Assembly (NCBI RefSeq): GCF_047496725.1
Contig: NC_132986.1
Location: 5,488,501 to 5,552,500, forward strand
Length of the DNA: 64,000 nucleotides
Reading direction: 5' to 3'
Origin: Anoplolepis gracilipes
Taxonomy: Eukaryota; Arthropoda; Insecta; Hymenoptera; Formicidae
Shown in pieces: positions 42,601 through 55,304 of the stretch. The position numbers and the translations under genes are program-made. The notes under the pieces are model-generated. The model was given only the letters and a program-made list of their open reading frames with translations, was not told the DNA's origin and did not search any database. Numbering within the stretch: position 1 is the stretch's first letter; every line of letters starts with the position of its first letter.

Positions 42601-45600
42601 ATTTAAATACCTATGCTTCTTTATGTCTTTCTCTTTCAATAATAGAAAAATAAATATTTTAAAATTTACTGCTTTTTTATTATATTATATATATTGTTTT
42701 CATTATTATAAAATACACGAGATGTTTGTAAAATTTATAATAACTTATCGTCAAGCAATACATGTATCTTTCATCGAAATATTTAATCTTGAATAAGTAT
42801 ACTTTGTATAACGTGTACAGGATGTATTTTAAGTTGCCATCAAATCCTTACAGGTTGCTCAACTTTTGCACTAAAACCATGCTGGCATTGTCTCTCCAGT
42901 GTTCTCAGTAATTGTTATTATTATGGATCATAACGAAACTTTTGACGGGTGTAGAGCAGTACGCAACATTGTTAATATGCGAGTGTGTACTTGTATGAAT
43001 TCGTACCAGGTTAGATGGTAATTTCGCTTTATGAACGCCAGATCAAATCATAAACTCTGTATATGAATGAGGTTGTCCTGTGTAGGTTTCATATTCTCTT
43101 TTGTAAAATTTATGTTAATAGCTATTAACAAATGTAACAATCTTTATGTCAATCAAACGTAAAATCTGATATGATGTTCATTTAAATATAATTTGATTAA
43201 TGATATTTAATTCATTTTCTATATTTAAAATATTCTCGACAGTCTAGATTATTGTACATATATTTTACTGTAACGCATATCGTATTATTCATAAATTCGC
43301 GTATTTGTATCTTTTTCCTTTTTTCACTCTCGTCCTTCACTGAATTTTACTGTCAACTTTTCACTTTGTAAGCGCATTTAATTTCCATATTTTCTCGCAT
43401 TTTTAAACGTCATTCTCTCAGTGCACAAAATAATTTGCAACGACGTCTTGCTTCGAGTTACATCGCGTTTATCGCGTTACACTGTTTATCGTCGACACGC
43501 GAATCGATCATCGCTTGATTCTATCGCGCAGACGATGACCCGATCGGGAGCTCGACGAGAATTTATATGGAACTTTACGCGACATATCGCTCATTTATAA
43601 ACGCCAAACACGTCGCGCCACGATCGTAAATTGGCGGATAATACTTCCGTGAACGAGTGCTGCTATAAAACACTCGCATGTTGTAACCTAACATACGACA
43701 CATACATATAAACGCCTCGGGGTTCGAACGTTAAAAAATTAATGTGTTACTTCCGTTGCAAGTGCCATTTCCAACATTATTTAGTTTATATGTCCGTTAT
43801 ATGTGAAAAATGTTTTTTAATGACTCATCACGTTATTCGCTTAAAGTTAACGAGACATTATTGCTAAGGTAAATAATTTACAGTCTGTTTTGTAAACGAA
43901 TATATTTTAAAAATTTAGAAAAATTAATAAACTAATTATTTTATAGTAAAATATATAAATAATTTTTTTAGATAATGCATGTGCGTTTTAAAAACTAGTA
44001 ATATATATGTATATACATATAGACTGAAATATTAACATCCAATTCGTAGAAGCACTTGAACGATGAATAACTTCAGTAAATTACTCGTCGGATTAAGTCT
44101 ATAATAAATCTTCTGAGGAGGAGAGATCTCTATGATCACTAGCGCGTTGATCACAGTTTATCGCCGAGTTTCCATCTGAATCAGTTACATGTTTCAGGCT
44201 GGACCGCGAACTAATTAATTCCAACGTACTTGCGCGTAAACCTGAATTCATAGTCCGTAGAGAGGATGCATAAATTCAAGTAGAGTGGCGGTAAACCTCC
44301 CTAGCCCTTTTCCCGTTTCAAGGACTGTACGTACTTGTCCAAACTTTGATGATTACGAAACAGGCTTACAGGACGCTTTCGTTCTGAAATGTAGTTTTCG
44401 GATATTTTATTGGAGTAAAAATCTATCAAGCGTTGGTATTTTCAGACATTATTTTCACACACAAGTGCCTCATTTTTAGTCAGTATTACGAATAGAAAAA
44501 AAAATGTCGCGAGATGCACGTAAACATTAATTGTAAATTGCAGAAAAACTATGAATTAATTTAACTGATAAACATTTTAGCAAAACGACAGTTAATTTAA
44601 AAGTTATCAATTAGTATTATATCACACATCGATGCATGTAAAATTTATTTTAATTTTACAAATGTGTATTTATGTGATAACTTTATATTTTAGTCGATAA
44701 TTGTACATATTATGCAACCTGATTACGAAGAAGCGTTAGTATTATACTTTCTATAATAAACACTCTGTTATTAATGTTTTAAACATTTATCCCCGTTGCT
44801 CTCAAACTAAATTTTTGCAAGAAAACAGCATTAAATTTCGAAATATCAAAACGAGTCATTAAGATATATCTTGTACAATATTTGTATAGAAAATATTTTA
44901 TCTTATTTCTGTGAATAACAAAAATTTCAATAATAGATTAATTTTATCGTACAGAAATTTTTCATAGATGTTTTACATCTATTTACTTTCAAAATCATTT
45001 GAAATTTAATGCAAGTTCCTTGTAAACTCAGAATTTCATGCCGCAAATTGCTGCGCGTAATGGCCGTAACGCCGTTGCGAACCGGAGCGCTTTGGTGACG
45101 CGAAGTGTCCTTCGATAGCCTCGAGGACCCCGGGACCGATCCTCCTTCGTCCTGGTCCGTTCGAGCGGAACTGATATCCACCCTTGAAATCAGCTTCGTA
45201 ACGAAATACCACGTGGCTGCGGGCAAGCACGTAGGGTTACCTCGCAGATAGCCGAGCTCCGGGAACCGGAAGGGACGGAGGGCGGCGATTCACCTTCGAG
45301 AGTGGAGCACCCTTCGCGAAAGGGTGAAGTACATCGAGGAGATTCGTGCGATCGATGTATATATATATATACAGAGTTTCTCCAGCAATGTCGAGGGAGC
45401 TGTTTTATTTCCGGTCGCTCGATCAGTACCGCGCCGGTCTTTTCGCAAAACTATTACGCGGCGGAGAAAGAAGCGACAAGAGGATGCCAGGTCTCCCCGA
45501 CTAACTGGGGAGAGCGTCGGGTGGTCGGAGGACAGAAACAAAAAAAGACGCGCGTCTGTTTTTGTATACCTGTGCGTCGTCGCAACGGCAGGGAGCGTTC

Positions 45601-45662
45601 CCGCATGCAAAAGATAGGACGTGCACCGCAATCTGAACGAAATCTCCAAACCCAATTTCCTG

Positions 45663-45688
45663 GACAGACAGACAGACAGACAGACAGA
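45663..45688 (+). repeat. (GACA)n tetranucleotide microsatellite
   Basis: Six or more tandem GACA units within a CpG-rich patch. The overlapping frames read it as low-complexity Asp/Arg/Gln/Thr or Ser/Val/Cys/Leu repeats, which is typical of chance frames through a microsatellite. Confidence 0.8.
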
Positions 45689-47498
45689 TAGACGAACGGA
45701 CCGGCGCAGTGTTGCGCGAACAAACCGTGGTTTGTACCGACGACATCGATCTGGGTGCACCGAGGCCGGATGCAGCTTTAATAATACATCGCGCGGACTT
45801 CGCGCGGAAGAAACGCGTGCGGCGCGTCTTATCGGTCGATAAGTTCGAGTTCGCTTAAATCACGCGCGAACATAAAATGTGGCGCAAATCGTAGATAAAA
45901 ATAATTTAAGAGTTTTCTCTGGAAGGACAACTTGATATTATTCTATATACTTTTCTCTTTCCAATAATTTTTCAAGTTTGCACAAGTATAATATCGTATT
46001 ACATAAAATATCAGTCTTATCTACATTAGTTGAAGTTAAATAATCACAATTCTAATACTAAGAATTAATATAAAATTGAACAATAAAATTTAGAGTAAAA
46101 TGTTATGTTCAAATTCAACAATTCATGAATGCTAGACTGAAAATAAAACAAAATGCATGAATCGCAAAATGCTGAGTTAATAAAAATTGCAAAATGTTAA
46201 AAGCCAGAGATAAGTGGGGTCGCAAGTTTATCCGATGTATGATTTTTAATAAAGCAACTTGTTGGCCCCCCTTGAATGCTCAACTGTCCGTTCGATATTT
46301 GCGAGCGATATTCAATTTCACAAGAGGATAGCAACTATCTTCTCGCGTATTTGGATACATGCATTTCTCCGCTATCATGTTACCCAACATCCATCGTGAC
46401 TCGAATATCGTAATTAAATGTCGCATACTCAACATTTTAAAGCTGTGAAATGACCCTTCACCATTTGCTCATTTTTTACGTTTACGATGATAAATTATCT
46501 TTTCAGTTTGTGTAGAACTGAAATTAACTCGCTGCATAAAAAATTCATATATCCATATATTGAAACAATTATAACTTGCGGGAAAAAACTCGCAATATAA
46601 ATGTTTCAATTAAATTTGAAATGTAGTAACGCATTACGCAACAAATTTAACCTTGCGTGGATAATGAATCATTATATATATCTCATTATTATATTTCTAT
46701 ACTAATTATGTCGTGTATGTGTATTAATCATGATATTTACATAAAATAATATAATTGATGGAGACATTGTAGCAAATTGATATATAGCTATGATTAGGTA
46801 TTTTATTAAACCCAATTTTGTCTATTAATTTTATGCATAATATGCGTTTAGTAAGTTCTGCAGCTCGTTCAATGACCGTAGGTCACAGTAATTTTAGACT
46901 TGACGTTCACTTAGCAGGAACTGTCTATCAGGTAATTTTGATAAGTGTATTATTCGGCGAGAGAGCGAAGCTAATTCATTATACAGTATTAACCTATTGA
47001 AGCGAATTCGCTGGGCGCTTAAGTGATGAGAAAGCTTTATCTTTAGTCACCAAATGTAATCTACCGTCAATCCAATTGACAGACTCCAAAACTAATTCAA
47101 TTTCACAATAATTAATGCATTTATTGTGAACTACATTAATGCCCGCAATCACGATCGAAAAGTTACATATATCTACGATTACCGTCACTAAGCGAATAAT
47201 GTGATTATAATATCATTAAAATACATATTTTAAGATACTGAAGAAAATACTGAAATTACTGATGAAGAAAAAAAAAAGAAAAAAATTCTTTAATCATACA
47301 TATTTATTATTTATATTCAACATTATATTAATTTTAGAAAGTGCAATTTTTATATAACGCATTATTGAATTTTGAATAATTTCATTGATTTATCTTATTT
47401 ACTACATTTTAGATTTAACATTTAATTTGATTTTAAATTCATACGCACTGATCTTAATAGAAAAGAAATTTAATTGAAACCTTTTGTGTATTATTTAG

Positions 47499-47687
47499 GT
47501 AAAAGTCATGCTGAGGGTTTCGTCTGGAGACGGAGGCAGCTTCTTCAATGCGGATAAGCGAAAGAAGCAAGTTACTTTAGTGGACCCAGCATCCGGCCAA
47601 TCTTCATCGGCAGAAGATCGACGGCCTACCGTAGCAGCGCCAAAGATGTTCGCGTTCGATGCTATCTTTACCGAGGAAGACTCCCAG
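47499..47687 (+). CDS. Kif26: KIF26-family kinesin-like protein, motor-domain exon (partial gene)
   Basis: Internal exon of 189 nt, 63 codons, read in phase 0 from its first base. It opens with VKVMLRV, the first strand of a kinesin motor domain. It continues through DKRKKQVTLVDPASG and, after a Ser/Arg-rich loop, PKMFAFDAIFTEEDSQ, which is the kinesin FxFDxxF element. The wording KKQV-L-DPA and PKMFAFDA is characteristic of the KIF26 group (KIF26A/B; Drosophila CG14535) rather than conventional kinesins. Family members bind microtubules but are reported to lack normal ATPase activity, and they act in signalling, cell adhesion and axon or cell migration. The acceptor is ...TTATTTAG before 47499 and the donor is CAG|GTATAT at 47688. 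The start was set by the acceptor and homology; the internal ATG at 47508 is not the gene start. Upstream exons are missing from this annotation. Confidence 0.88.
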
Positions 47688-48209
47688 GTATATAATTATA
47701 AATATAGAAAAATATGTGTATATATGTGTATTTATATATATTAATTATAGTTACAATATTTAATAAATATTTATATCAGAAATTTAGAATAAACATATAA
47801 GAATATAATAATTAGACAAACTTCTCTCTCTCGCTCTCGTTCTTTCAATTAATTACTTTAATAGAATATTTTCTAAAAATACGAATAAAAAAAGATTTGC
47901 GAAATATACAACTTAGACGCAACGTTATTTTATAAAATATTGTCAAGTTTCAATATTAGCTCTTTGATGTATAAATGCTGTACGCCAGTATAACTTTCAT
48001 AAGTTTGTATGTTTCATCCAGTACACATGTAGAAAGTACTTTGCAGTCGGATTTTAAGTCGACAACGAACTGAACTTAATTTCTACCATTCAGACTGTTA
48101 ACGTTTTAAATTTTGAATGGCACTCGAGCGTGGCGTAGTGAATAAAGTGGCACTTACAACGAGCGTGTTTAAAGTTGCTCGATAGTTGAGAAAATCTGTA
48201 CGCGCGCAC

Positions 48210-48214
<5 letters not shown>

Positions 48215-48279
<65 letters not shown>
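48215..48279 (+). repeat. (AG)n microsatellite, 65 nt
   Basis: Perfect dinucleotide run, the longest simple repeat in the window, in the large kinesin intron about 0.5 kb after the donor site. It is likely polymorphic. In insects such tracts can bind GAGA-factor-like proteins; that role is not shown here. Confidence 0.9.
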
Positions 48280-48282
<3 letters not shown>

Positions 48283-48330
48283 CAAGTCAATGACGTCTTC
48301 GTCGGCCAGCTGTTTTTAGAGTAGCAAGTA

Positions 48331-48360
48331 GCAACAACCCTCAATGGAGGGTGGTTGCTA
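48331..48360 (+). other. short stable hairpin in intron
   Basis: GCAACAACCCTC at 48331-48342 pairs with GAGGGTGGTTGC at 48347-48358 around a 4-nt AATG loop, with a single mismatch; the next base pair (TA side) extends it. Looser flanking complementarity (CAAGTA with TACTTG) follows after an asymmetric bulge. It is not a terminator, since this is a eukaryotic intron. Function is unknown. Confidence 0.6.
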
Positions 48361-49366
48361 TTTTGTACTTGACGCTTTTCTTTGTTCACTCGGTTTGTTC
48401 TCACTCTGGAAAATCCTTCTACCTTTCTCACTTCTCTTTCGATTGATTCCTGAAGTGCCGCTAGCCAGCTCGATTCTTCGAGATTCATGAGAAGAAGAAG
48501 GCAGACCAAAGAAAAAACTCGAAAAAGTTTACGAAGAATAAAAGATAGAGTATCGGAATAAAGAAAGAGAACTGAGAGAGAAAGAAGAGTCCTAGTACGT
48601 GCTCCGACGAGGTCTTACGTCCATCGTGGAAACGTAAGAGGCGTCCCTGCCGGGCGCATAACTAAACTAATTTCCCGACCTCTAAACTCCACCTCCAACA
48701 GGAAAATCCATCCCTCCGGGCGAATGTTGCTCTTTGCCTGTGACTTCCCGGTTGCTGCTACCAAGCAAACCAAGTCTTGCCGACAGTATCCTCGGGACAG
48801 TTTATCGTGTTACTATATAGGAGGAATATTTTCCTATATTCTTTTTCATCATCATCATTTCTTACGAAATCCGACAATATTCTATAAAATATACGTTTCA
48901 TTGTTTTTCAGCAAGATTTGTAATTTTACAGAATACATTCCTAAATGAGAGTTGATTATATAAAATATGTTTTCTCTTACACACACATACAAATGAGAAT
49001 TTATAAATGTATATTGTATATAAATAAATTATTAAGTACTAAAGCAGAGTTTCACATTAAAGAGATAAATTTTTGACTAATCACCTCTGGATTAACGTGC
49101 CAATCGTTATCAGTAGCGCTGAAAATTATTATCGAAGCTTTCTCTGCATATCAACGATCCCGATGAATTATATTATACGGCCTTGATGGATGGCACCGCC
49201 GCAGCAAATATCACTAGAGATCGTAAGCTACGCCGCAGCACGATGTTATATACACATATTGAGATATTTCGGTACTCCTGAGAGACATTATTGAGCGTCT
49301 GATTCAAATGAGCCCGGAGCTACTGGATATTCCAGAATCCCTCTCTCGCTCTTCGCTCTGGCAGTA

Positions 49367-49368
<2 letters not shown>

Positions 49369-49398
<30 letters not shown>
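49369..49398 (+). repeat. (TC)n microsatellite, 30 nt
   Basis: Perfect TC run in the same intron as the (AG)n tract at 48215, about 1.1 kb downstream and in the complementary orientation, followed by generally pyrimidine-rich sequence to about 49510. Confidence 0.85.
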
Positions 49399-49401
<3 letters not shown>

Positions 49402-52400
49402 CCTCTAGCCATATACCTTAATCCAGAGAAACTCTACCCGCCTACACCTTCCCACCTACTCTTCCTCCCTTTCAACTATTCCTCTCCCTTTCTCTTTAAT
49501 ATTTCTCTTTTGGCCCGACAATGTTTAGAAGGATCATAGAAACGAATCGATTGATTCGATCAAATGTTCGTCGGCCACGGCGATTGTCATTGAAGAACAC
49601 AATAGGCCTTTTCTCATCCCCTCTTTCCACTCTATCGGGACTCTTTTTTTTTCTTTTTTCCCTTTGCGATCCATCGAACCGGCTACGGACCAGCTGGGCT
49701 TCTGGGGGTAAACTCTATGGGATAAAAGAGCCGAATTCGAAAGAGCGAGTCTAGCGCGACTTGTCGTCCTTTCCGATTGGCTATCAAACACACACTCGCT
49801 TGAATATTTTAAAGACTACTGGGGCCGGCCGCCATTCTAACGGGCAACCTACAATCGTTCATCATCAAACCAGCGATCTCTTTGACGTTTTTGTAGAATC
49901 ACGAGAATCGATGGCGCCGATCTCCGCCCTTCGAAAGTTCCGCTATCCATATCAGATTTTACCAATGGACGATTGCGATCGTAATAATGAGTTTTTGATG
50001 TCAAGTGAACATAAACACAACGATGGCTGTTGTAATAAGAATAAATCGAAGTAAAATCTTTATACGTATATTAGTTTCCCTGCACAACTATTTCAATACA
50101 ATAGAGAATATAATTTTATCCTTTCTTAAAAATGTATCTTTTCAAATTATCTTTTATTTAATTTATTTTTTATTCAAATTATCTTTTAAAAAAATTCAAT
50201 AATATAAAAGTCAGATTTAATATATTAAATGCTTCTAAATGTTTCATTCAATAAATAATTCTTACGTGTAGAAGTAGATCTAAATAAACGATCGGAAACA
50301 TAAATTTCTTTATATATCATTCTTCTATTGATAAATGAAATGATCATGATAGCAGATGGATATTAATCGACAGTATCTATTCGTCGATGACGGTAATTTT
50401 AACGGTGACATAATCTGCTTGATATGCTATATTTGCGCGTTACATTGGCCGATATCTGCATAAATACTCCCTGCAGACATATGACGTCCATATATATTTG
50501 AGCTCCAAGTTAACAAGGATATCTGCTAGCTAAAGAAAATACGATTAATTCGAAATTGCAGTTGCACTTCTATTTGCAAAGAGCAAAGAAGCCACAAAGC
50601 GCAATTTCTATTATTAACATTTCAACCAGTCAAACACAGAGTCCATAATGATAGCGTAAATTTTATTGGTGGATTATTTGATAAAGTCTAGTAAACTTTG
50701 ATAAAGTTTCAGATTGATTTAAAAGTCGTTACAGGTCTATTTCCAACGGAAAGAAAGTATAGGAAATACGCGAGTGAGAAGCTGATGTCGAAAAACGTAT
50801 ATCAGATAATCAAGTTTATCTCTTCGAGCAAGAAATAATAGAAAGATACAGAAGGAAGAGAAACGACAGAATCCTTTTGAAGACCGTTCTCGCGAGTGCG
50901 CAATTTGTGCGGAACTTTCTTTTCGCGTATTCGATCACGCGGCTAGCGAGTATAGTGAACAATTTATCGGAAACAATATACGACGAAACAGAAAACTCAC
51001 AGCCTGTGTTTCCACGGCGCAAGTGATATTATATTTTTCAAAGCTAGCTTTCAAAGCGAGTTTTTTAGCAAATGTAAATGTTTGAAAATGCTTTTTTCAA
51101 TAATCTAATAAAACGATTTTAATTAAAATTTAATGTGAGAAAGAGAAAAAGAAACGCGTAGTATTCAAATTTATTTTCATACTCGTAAGTTTTAGTTTCC
51201 TTGTTTGTTATTTTGTTCTGGCATCTTTACGTATATTTAATATAATTCAAGTAAATTTCTTTACAAACATATATATTTAATAAACCATTTATTGTTGATG
51301 TAAAATTAAATACACAATCATTGAAAAAATATATTAATTAAATTAATAAAAAAGTTACAGGCTTTATTATTCTAAACATTTCTTAAAATATCAAGAAGAA
51401 ATTTAAATATTTAGTAATTTGAATTTGTGTATGTGATAAGGTATTTAATAAAATATATAATTCATTTTCGATGCTATAAGATAAGTAACGACGTATGTAT
51501 TAAAATCCAGTAGAAACTGAACCTACTCGAGTGTTAACAATGAGCTGCCAATAAGCAGGCCTCGCGAACGAAACCCGGCCGCGAATCAATCGACATCCAT
51601 CTCAATTATGCGCGTCATACGCGCAAACAGCCACGCATTCGACGCGCACATATGCAACCGTGTGCGTGCCCGCCGACAATTCCAAGCCGACCGGAGACCC
51701 GACCAGGACAATGCATCCCGACCAGAATAATTCACCGCGGCCATTATAGGCAGGACAAGGGCTTTATTATTGACTTACGACTAATAGTCACGCTGTGGAT
51801 TACGCGTGTATGCGTATGTGCGTCCGTGTATGTACACAGTACACACGGTTGATGTGTGTGCACGTCACCGATCTATTGCTCATTTGCTGGGGTATGCTGA
51901 TTGAACGAGCCGACCGGTCAGACCTATCTTGCTTCCTGACTCGCGTAGGAATTTGGCTGCCTCGCGAAAATAAATCGCCGGTTGCGTGTCTCTCAAATTT
52001 TTACAACTTTATTCTTGGAAGCGAAGAAGAGTAATTATTTTTTGCTTCGGAATTAAATTAGAAAAGATTTATTCTATCCGATTGAAAATATCTTATAAAT
52101 ATATCAATTAAAATTTCATTCTCATCATTAAATTTATTTCTATACTAATATGAGAAGCCACTTTTATAAAATGCGTATTAGACTTAAAAGTTTTTTATTT
52201 CTTTGTCCTCCATACCTTTGCAATAGTCTATAAATCATGCATAAATGTATATAGGTATAAATCGTTATAATAATAATTGAATTGACCGGTTGTCTCTAAA
52301 ATGCACTCCTCACGGAGATATTCTGTATCGGCGAATAAACATCATCGGCGTGGGGTTCGTCACTGCCGTTCTCGAGCAAATGCATGGTAATCTATAAACC

Positions 52401-55210
52401 AATCATACGGCCTCGTGGCCAAGGTATCCTGCCCTCAGCTGCGTCTGCGCTCCTTGCCTCTTGGCCCATTCTGTCCGGCCAGATATCCGTCGTATCCTCT
52501 CGAATGACGTATTTCCATATTACAGCGGGATTAATTTACGCTGTAGTGCGACCGGGTGTTAAGCAAAGCTAATGAAGTTTGACAGGTGCCAGCCGAACGG
52601 TAGCGAAGACGAACGAATAGTCATTGCACTTTGTTGTACCTCGCTGCATCTACAGATGTTCGCTTCATGACAGACTATAGTTTACTTTCGTCCTTGCGGA
52701 ATAAACTTAGTTATACCGTGTATCGAATTAAAGTTTGCGCCACAATTACGTAACAATCTATGTATCTTTCGCACGAACTGTTTGAAATGTATTCCGCATC
52801 CTCTTAGTCTGAAATTCTTCAATCGGATTTGGAATAGTTGAGTTTTACAATTAATGAAAATTTAACGAGCTTAACTCTTTCTATAATTAAATCATAGACA
52901 AATTCGATTAAAATAAATAAAAAAGCTGTCATGTGTAATTACTGAAAATAATAGATTTACTAAGTGGTCAGATAAAATAGTCTACGGAACAAAGCGATAA
53001 ATAGATTTCTCGCGCAATCGGATATCATCGATAGGATAGATAGCGAAAATAAATTATCGAGATTCCACGGATCGAAAGACAGATAGAGGTCTCGCAATTT
53101 CGATTTTGCATCGCTCAGACAGGCACTGGGATTTCGCGAATGCTTTTTTGATCCGGCAAGCCACTCCCGCCCGCGTAGGGGTTAGAGAACGACACGATGA
53201 GGGCAGGGGGCGAATTCGGTAAACCGGGGAGGGGGGAGGGATAACGCTAGAAAGGGAAAAAAAGGGGGGGGAGGCAGCACTCGTTCGCTCCCCAGGCACC
53301 AATGACGCCAATCTCCCGTGTAAATCGCGACATATTTCACGACATCGCGCGGCGGAAGGGCGCTCGTGCACGAGCCGGTTCTGTCACCCTTTCTCACCCT
53401 CTGTTCGTCCGCACCTCTCCCCCCCCTCCCGCCCCTCTGCTCGTTCCTCTTCGACACTGCAGCGCAGCATTCTGCGGATCCGTCGGAGGTGGATGAAAAG
53501 TTTTCCGAGCTGTTATCCCTGGAGTTATCGCGCCACGCGCTGACGACGAGTTGAAAATTCTACGATGTAAATACGATCGCTATTCGTTCTGCGGACCGCC
53601 AACCGGATTTCGCTTATTTGCGCAGCCGAGCTTCCTTCGAATTTATCAGTCACCGTCTCGCAAACTGCTGCGGGAATTCGTCAGCATCGAAAATTTTTAT
53701 GCACGTGCGCTCGTATGCTCATTGTTAGCGATTGCATTCAGCCCGAAGTTCGCAAATTTTTAATGCCTTGCACCAGCACGGCAGAATTGAATAATTTTAT
53801 TGTGTGGTTGTCTCTCTTTCTACCAAATTAAATGCAGTTTGGTTTTATTGCGGAAGGAAGTGATAAAAGGCTCATCTGATTTCATATCGTAATAATTACT
53901 TATTCGCAGTTATTAATCACTATGTCATTAATTATTAAACCATTGTTCATCGACTGACAAATACACTGAGCTTTCGCGAGATTAACTTAATATTTATGTT
54001 GCCGGAAATTATTTATAAGCGAATAAGTTAAAATGAATTACGGTATGTCGAGAGGAAAGCACGTGTATCGCAATGCAATTTTTGGAATTACCGGTTCGTA
54101 AATTCCGACGAGAGTATTTCCTGTGTGTGAGCCTGTGTTTCGCACATTCTGTGTCTCTCACCCTGCCGTACCTCACCTACGATTACTAACCGCTCGTGTC
54201 TCGTCGCACGTATACAAGAGCGAAAAGCATCCCCTCAGGGCTGTTTGTTTTTGATACGGTTTTCATCGAATAGCGTCGTCGCGATAGATGTTCGCGTTAC
54301 ATCCAGATGCGACTGCGTTTTGCTTATAAAAAAATGTACTACTATCTCGCACATGCACATTCTTGTTAACGAAACTCACGAGTGTTGTAATAATTTCATG
54401 ATAATTTTATTTTATTTTATCGCACATATATGGGATATTTTATTTTTGAGTTAATTTATTAAATTATGATTTATATATATATAACCATAAAAAATGCTAA
54501 TATATATCCAAAATGTTATCTTTGATGAAGCATTATATGGAAAAAAAAAGATCACAACCGCACACGTTAAACTCAACGCGAGAAAGAACTCACCGCGATT
54601 GTCAAAAATCGACATACGTGATTGGCGCGATTGTTAAAAGTCCGATGACGCTGACAATGGATGATCTAGCATTGCCGCGATAAAAATGCTGATCGCGTTT
54701 TTTTTTTCCATTGATAGCAAAATTTCTGTTCAGCACGTTTTTCCCATTTTAACGTTCATGATCGTGCCGAAGGAGAAGATTACGTGACTCGCGTTTATTA
54801 TTACGTGAATTCGAACAAACAAGCGATGATATAATTACAATTGCTGTCTGAAAAAACGCACTTAATACCGCGTATATTTGATTTTCATCAAACGAGTAGT
54901 CTGAAAAAAAGCATTTCTATTATTGACTATTGAATATAAAAATAGCAACTAAATGAAATTACATTTGGGAGAGGGAAAAGAGCGGAAGCATGCTTGTAAG
55001 CAACGTAAAATGCAAGTTTAATAAATTATACCTATAATTCGCGTATTTTAGACCATAGATAAATATTAATTCTAAGATGTTATTGTGCTTTCTCGGTATT
55101 GTCTTAACGAGATTTCGTTGTCTTTCGTCGCGCGTTGTTTCTATAGTTATATTAATATTGATACATCAGCAGCATCGCACGGAAATTTGCATAAGAACAT
55201 CATCACAGTG

Positions 55211-55304
55211 CATAAAGGCGTCGACCAATGAAACAACCGACGTAAGCCGCTGTATTGTACTGCGAAGCTTATACCGGGTGCCTCATTGGTCGGAGACGCT
55301 TATG
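55211..55304 (+). ncRNA. pre-miRNA-like imperfect hairpin (candidate)
   Basis: The left side (about 55211-55238) is complementary to the right side (about 55274-55304). The core GACCAATGA pairs with TCATTGGTC and the base CATAA pairs with TTATG. An inner TAAGC/GCTTA pairing closes the stem near a loop of about 20 nt. The total length of about 94 nt, with small bulges and an arm of 30-35 pairs, has the shape of an animal miRNA precursor. It lies in the sense orientation of the large kinesin intron. It matches no miRNA I recognise; a remnant of a small inverted-repeat element is the main alternative. Confidence 0.35.

Larger units (their letters stand above)
31242..47498. other. non-coding region upstream of the kinesin exon
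   Basis: No supported gene. The right end of this stretch is intronic, because it ends at the splice acceptor of the kinesin exon at 47499. How far left the intron reaches cannot be told. CpG-rich patches (about 32300-32660, 33600-33940, 34350-34900, 36850-37480, 40250-40900 and 45040-45850) carry unrecognised overlapping frames of up to 156 codons. A possible 40-nt exon is at 36292-36331. Earlier exons encoding the N-terminus of the kinesin are expected upstream, but none was recognised. Confidence 0.55.

Noticed and set aside
43712..43740. GGGGTTCGAACG, which resembles a tRNA B box.
   Set aside because: No matching A box, acceptor stem or anticodon arm could be placed upstream.
45290..45760. 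156-codon minus-strand open frame with a Ser/Val/Cys/Leu repeat.
   Set aside because: The repeat is the (GACA)n microsatellite read on the other strand, and overlapping frames are open on both strands.
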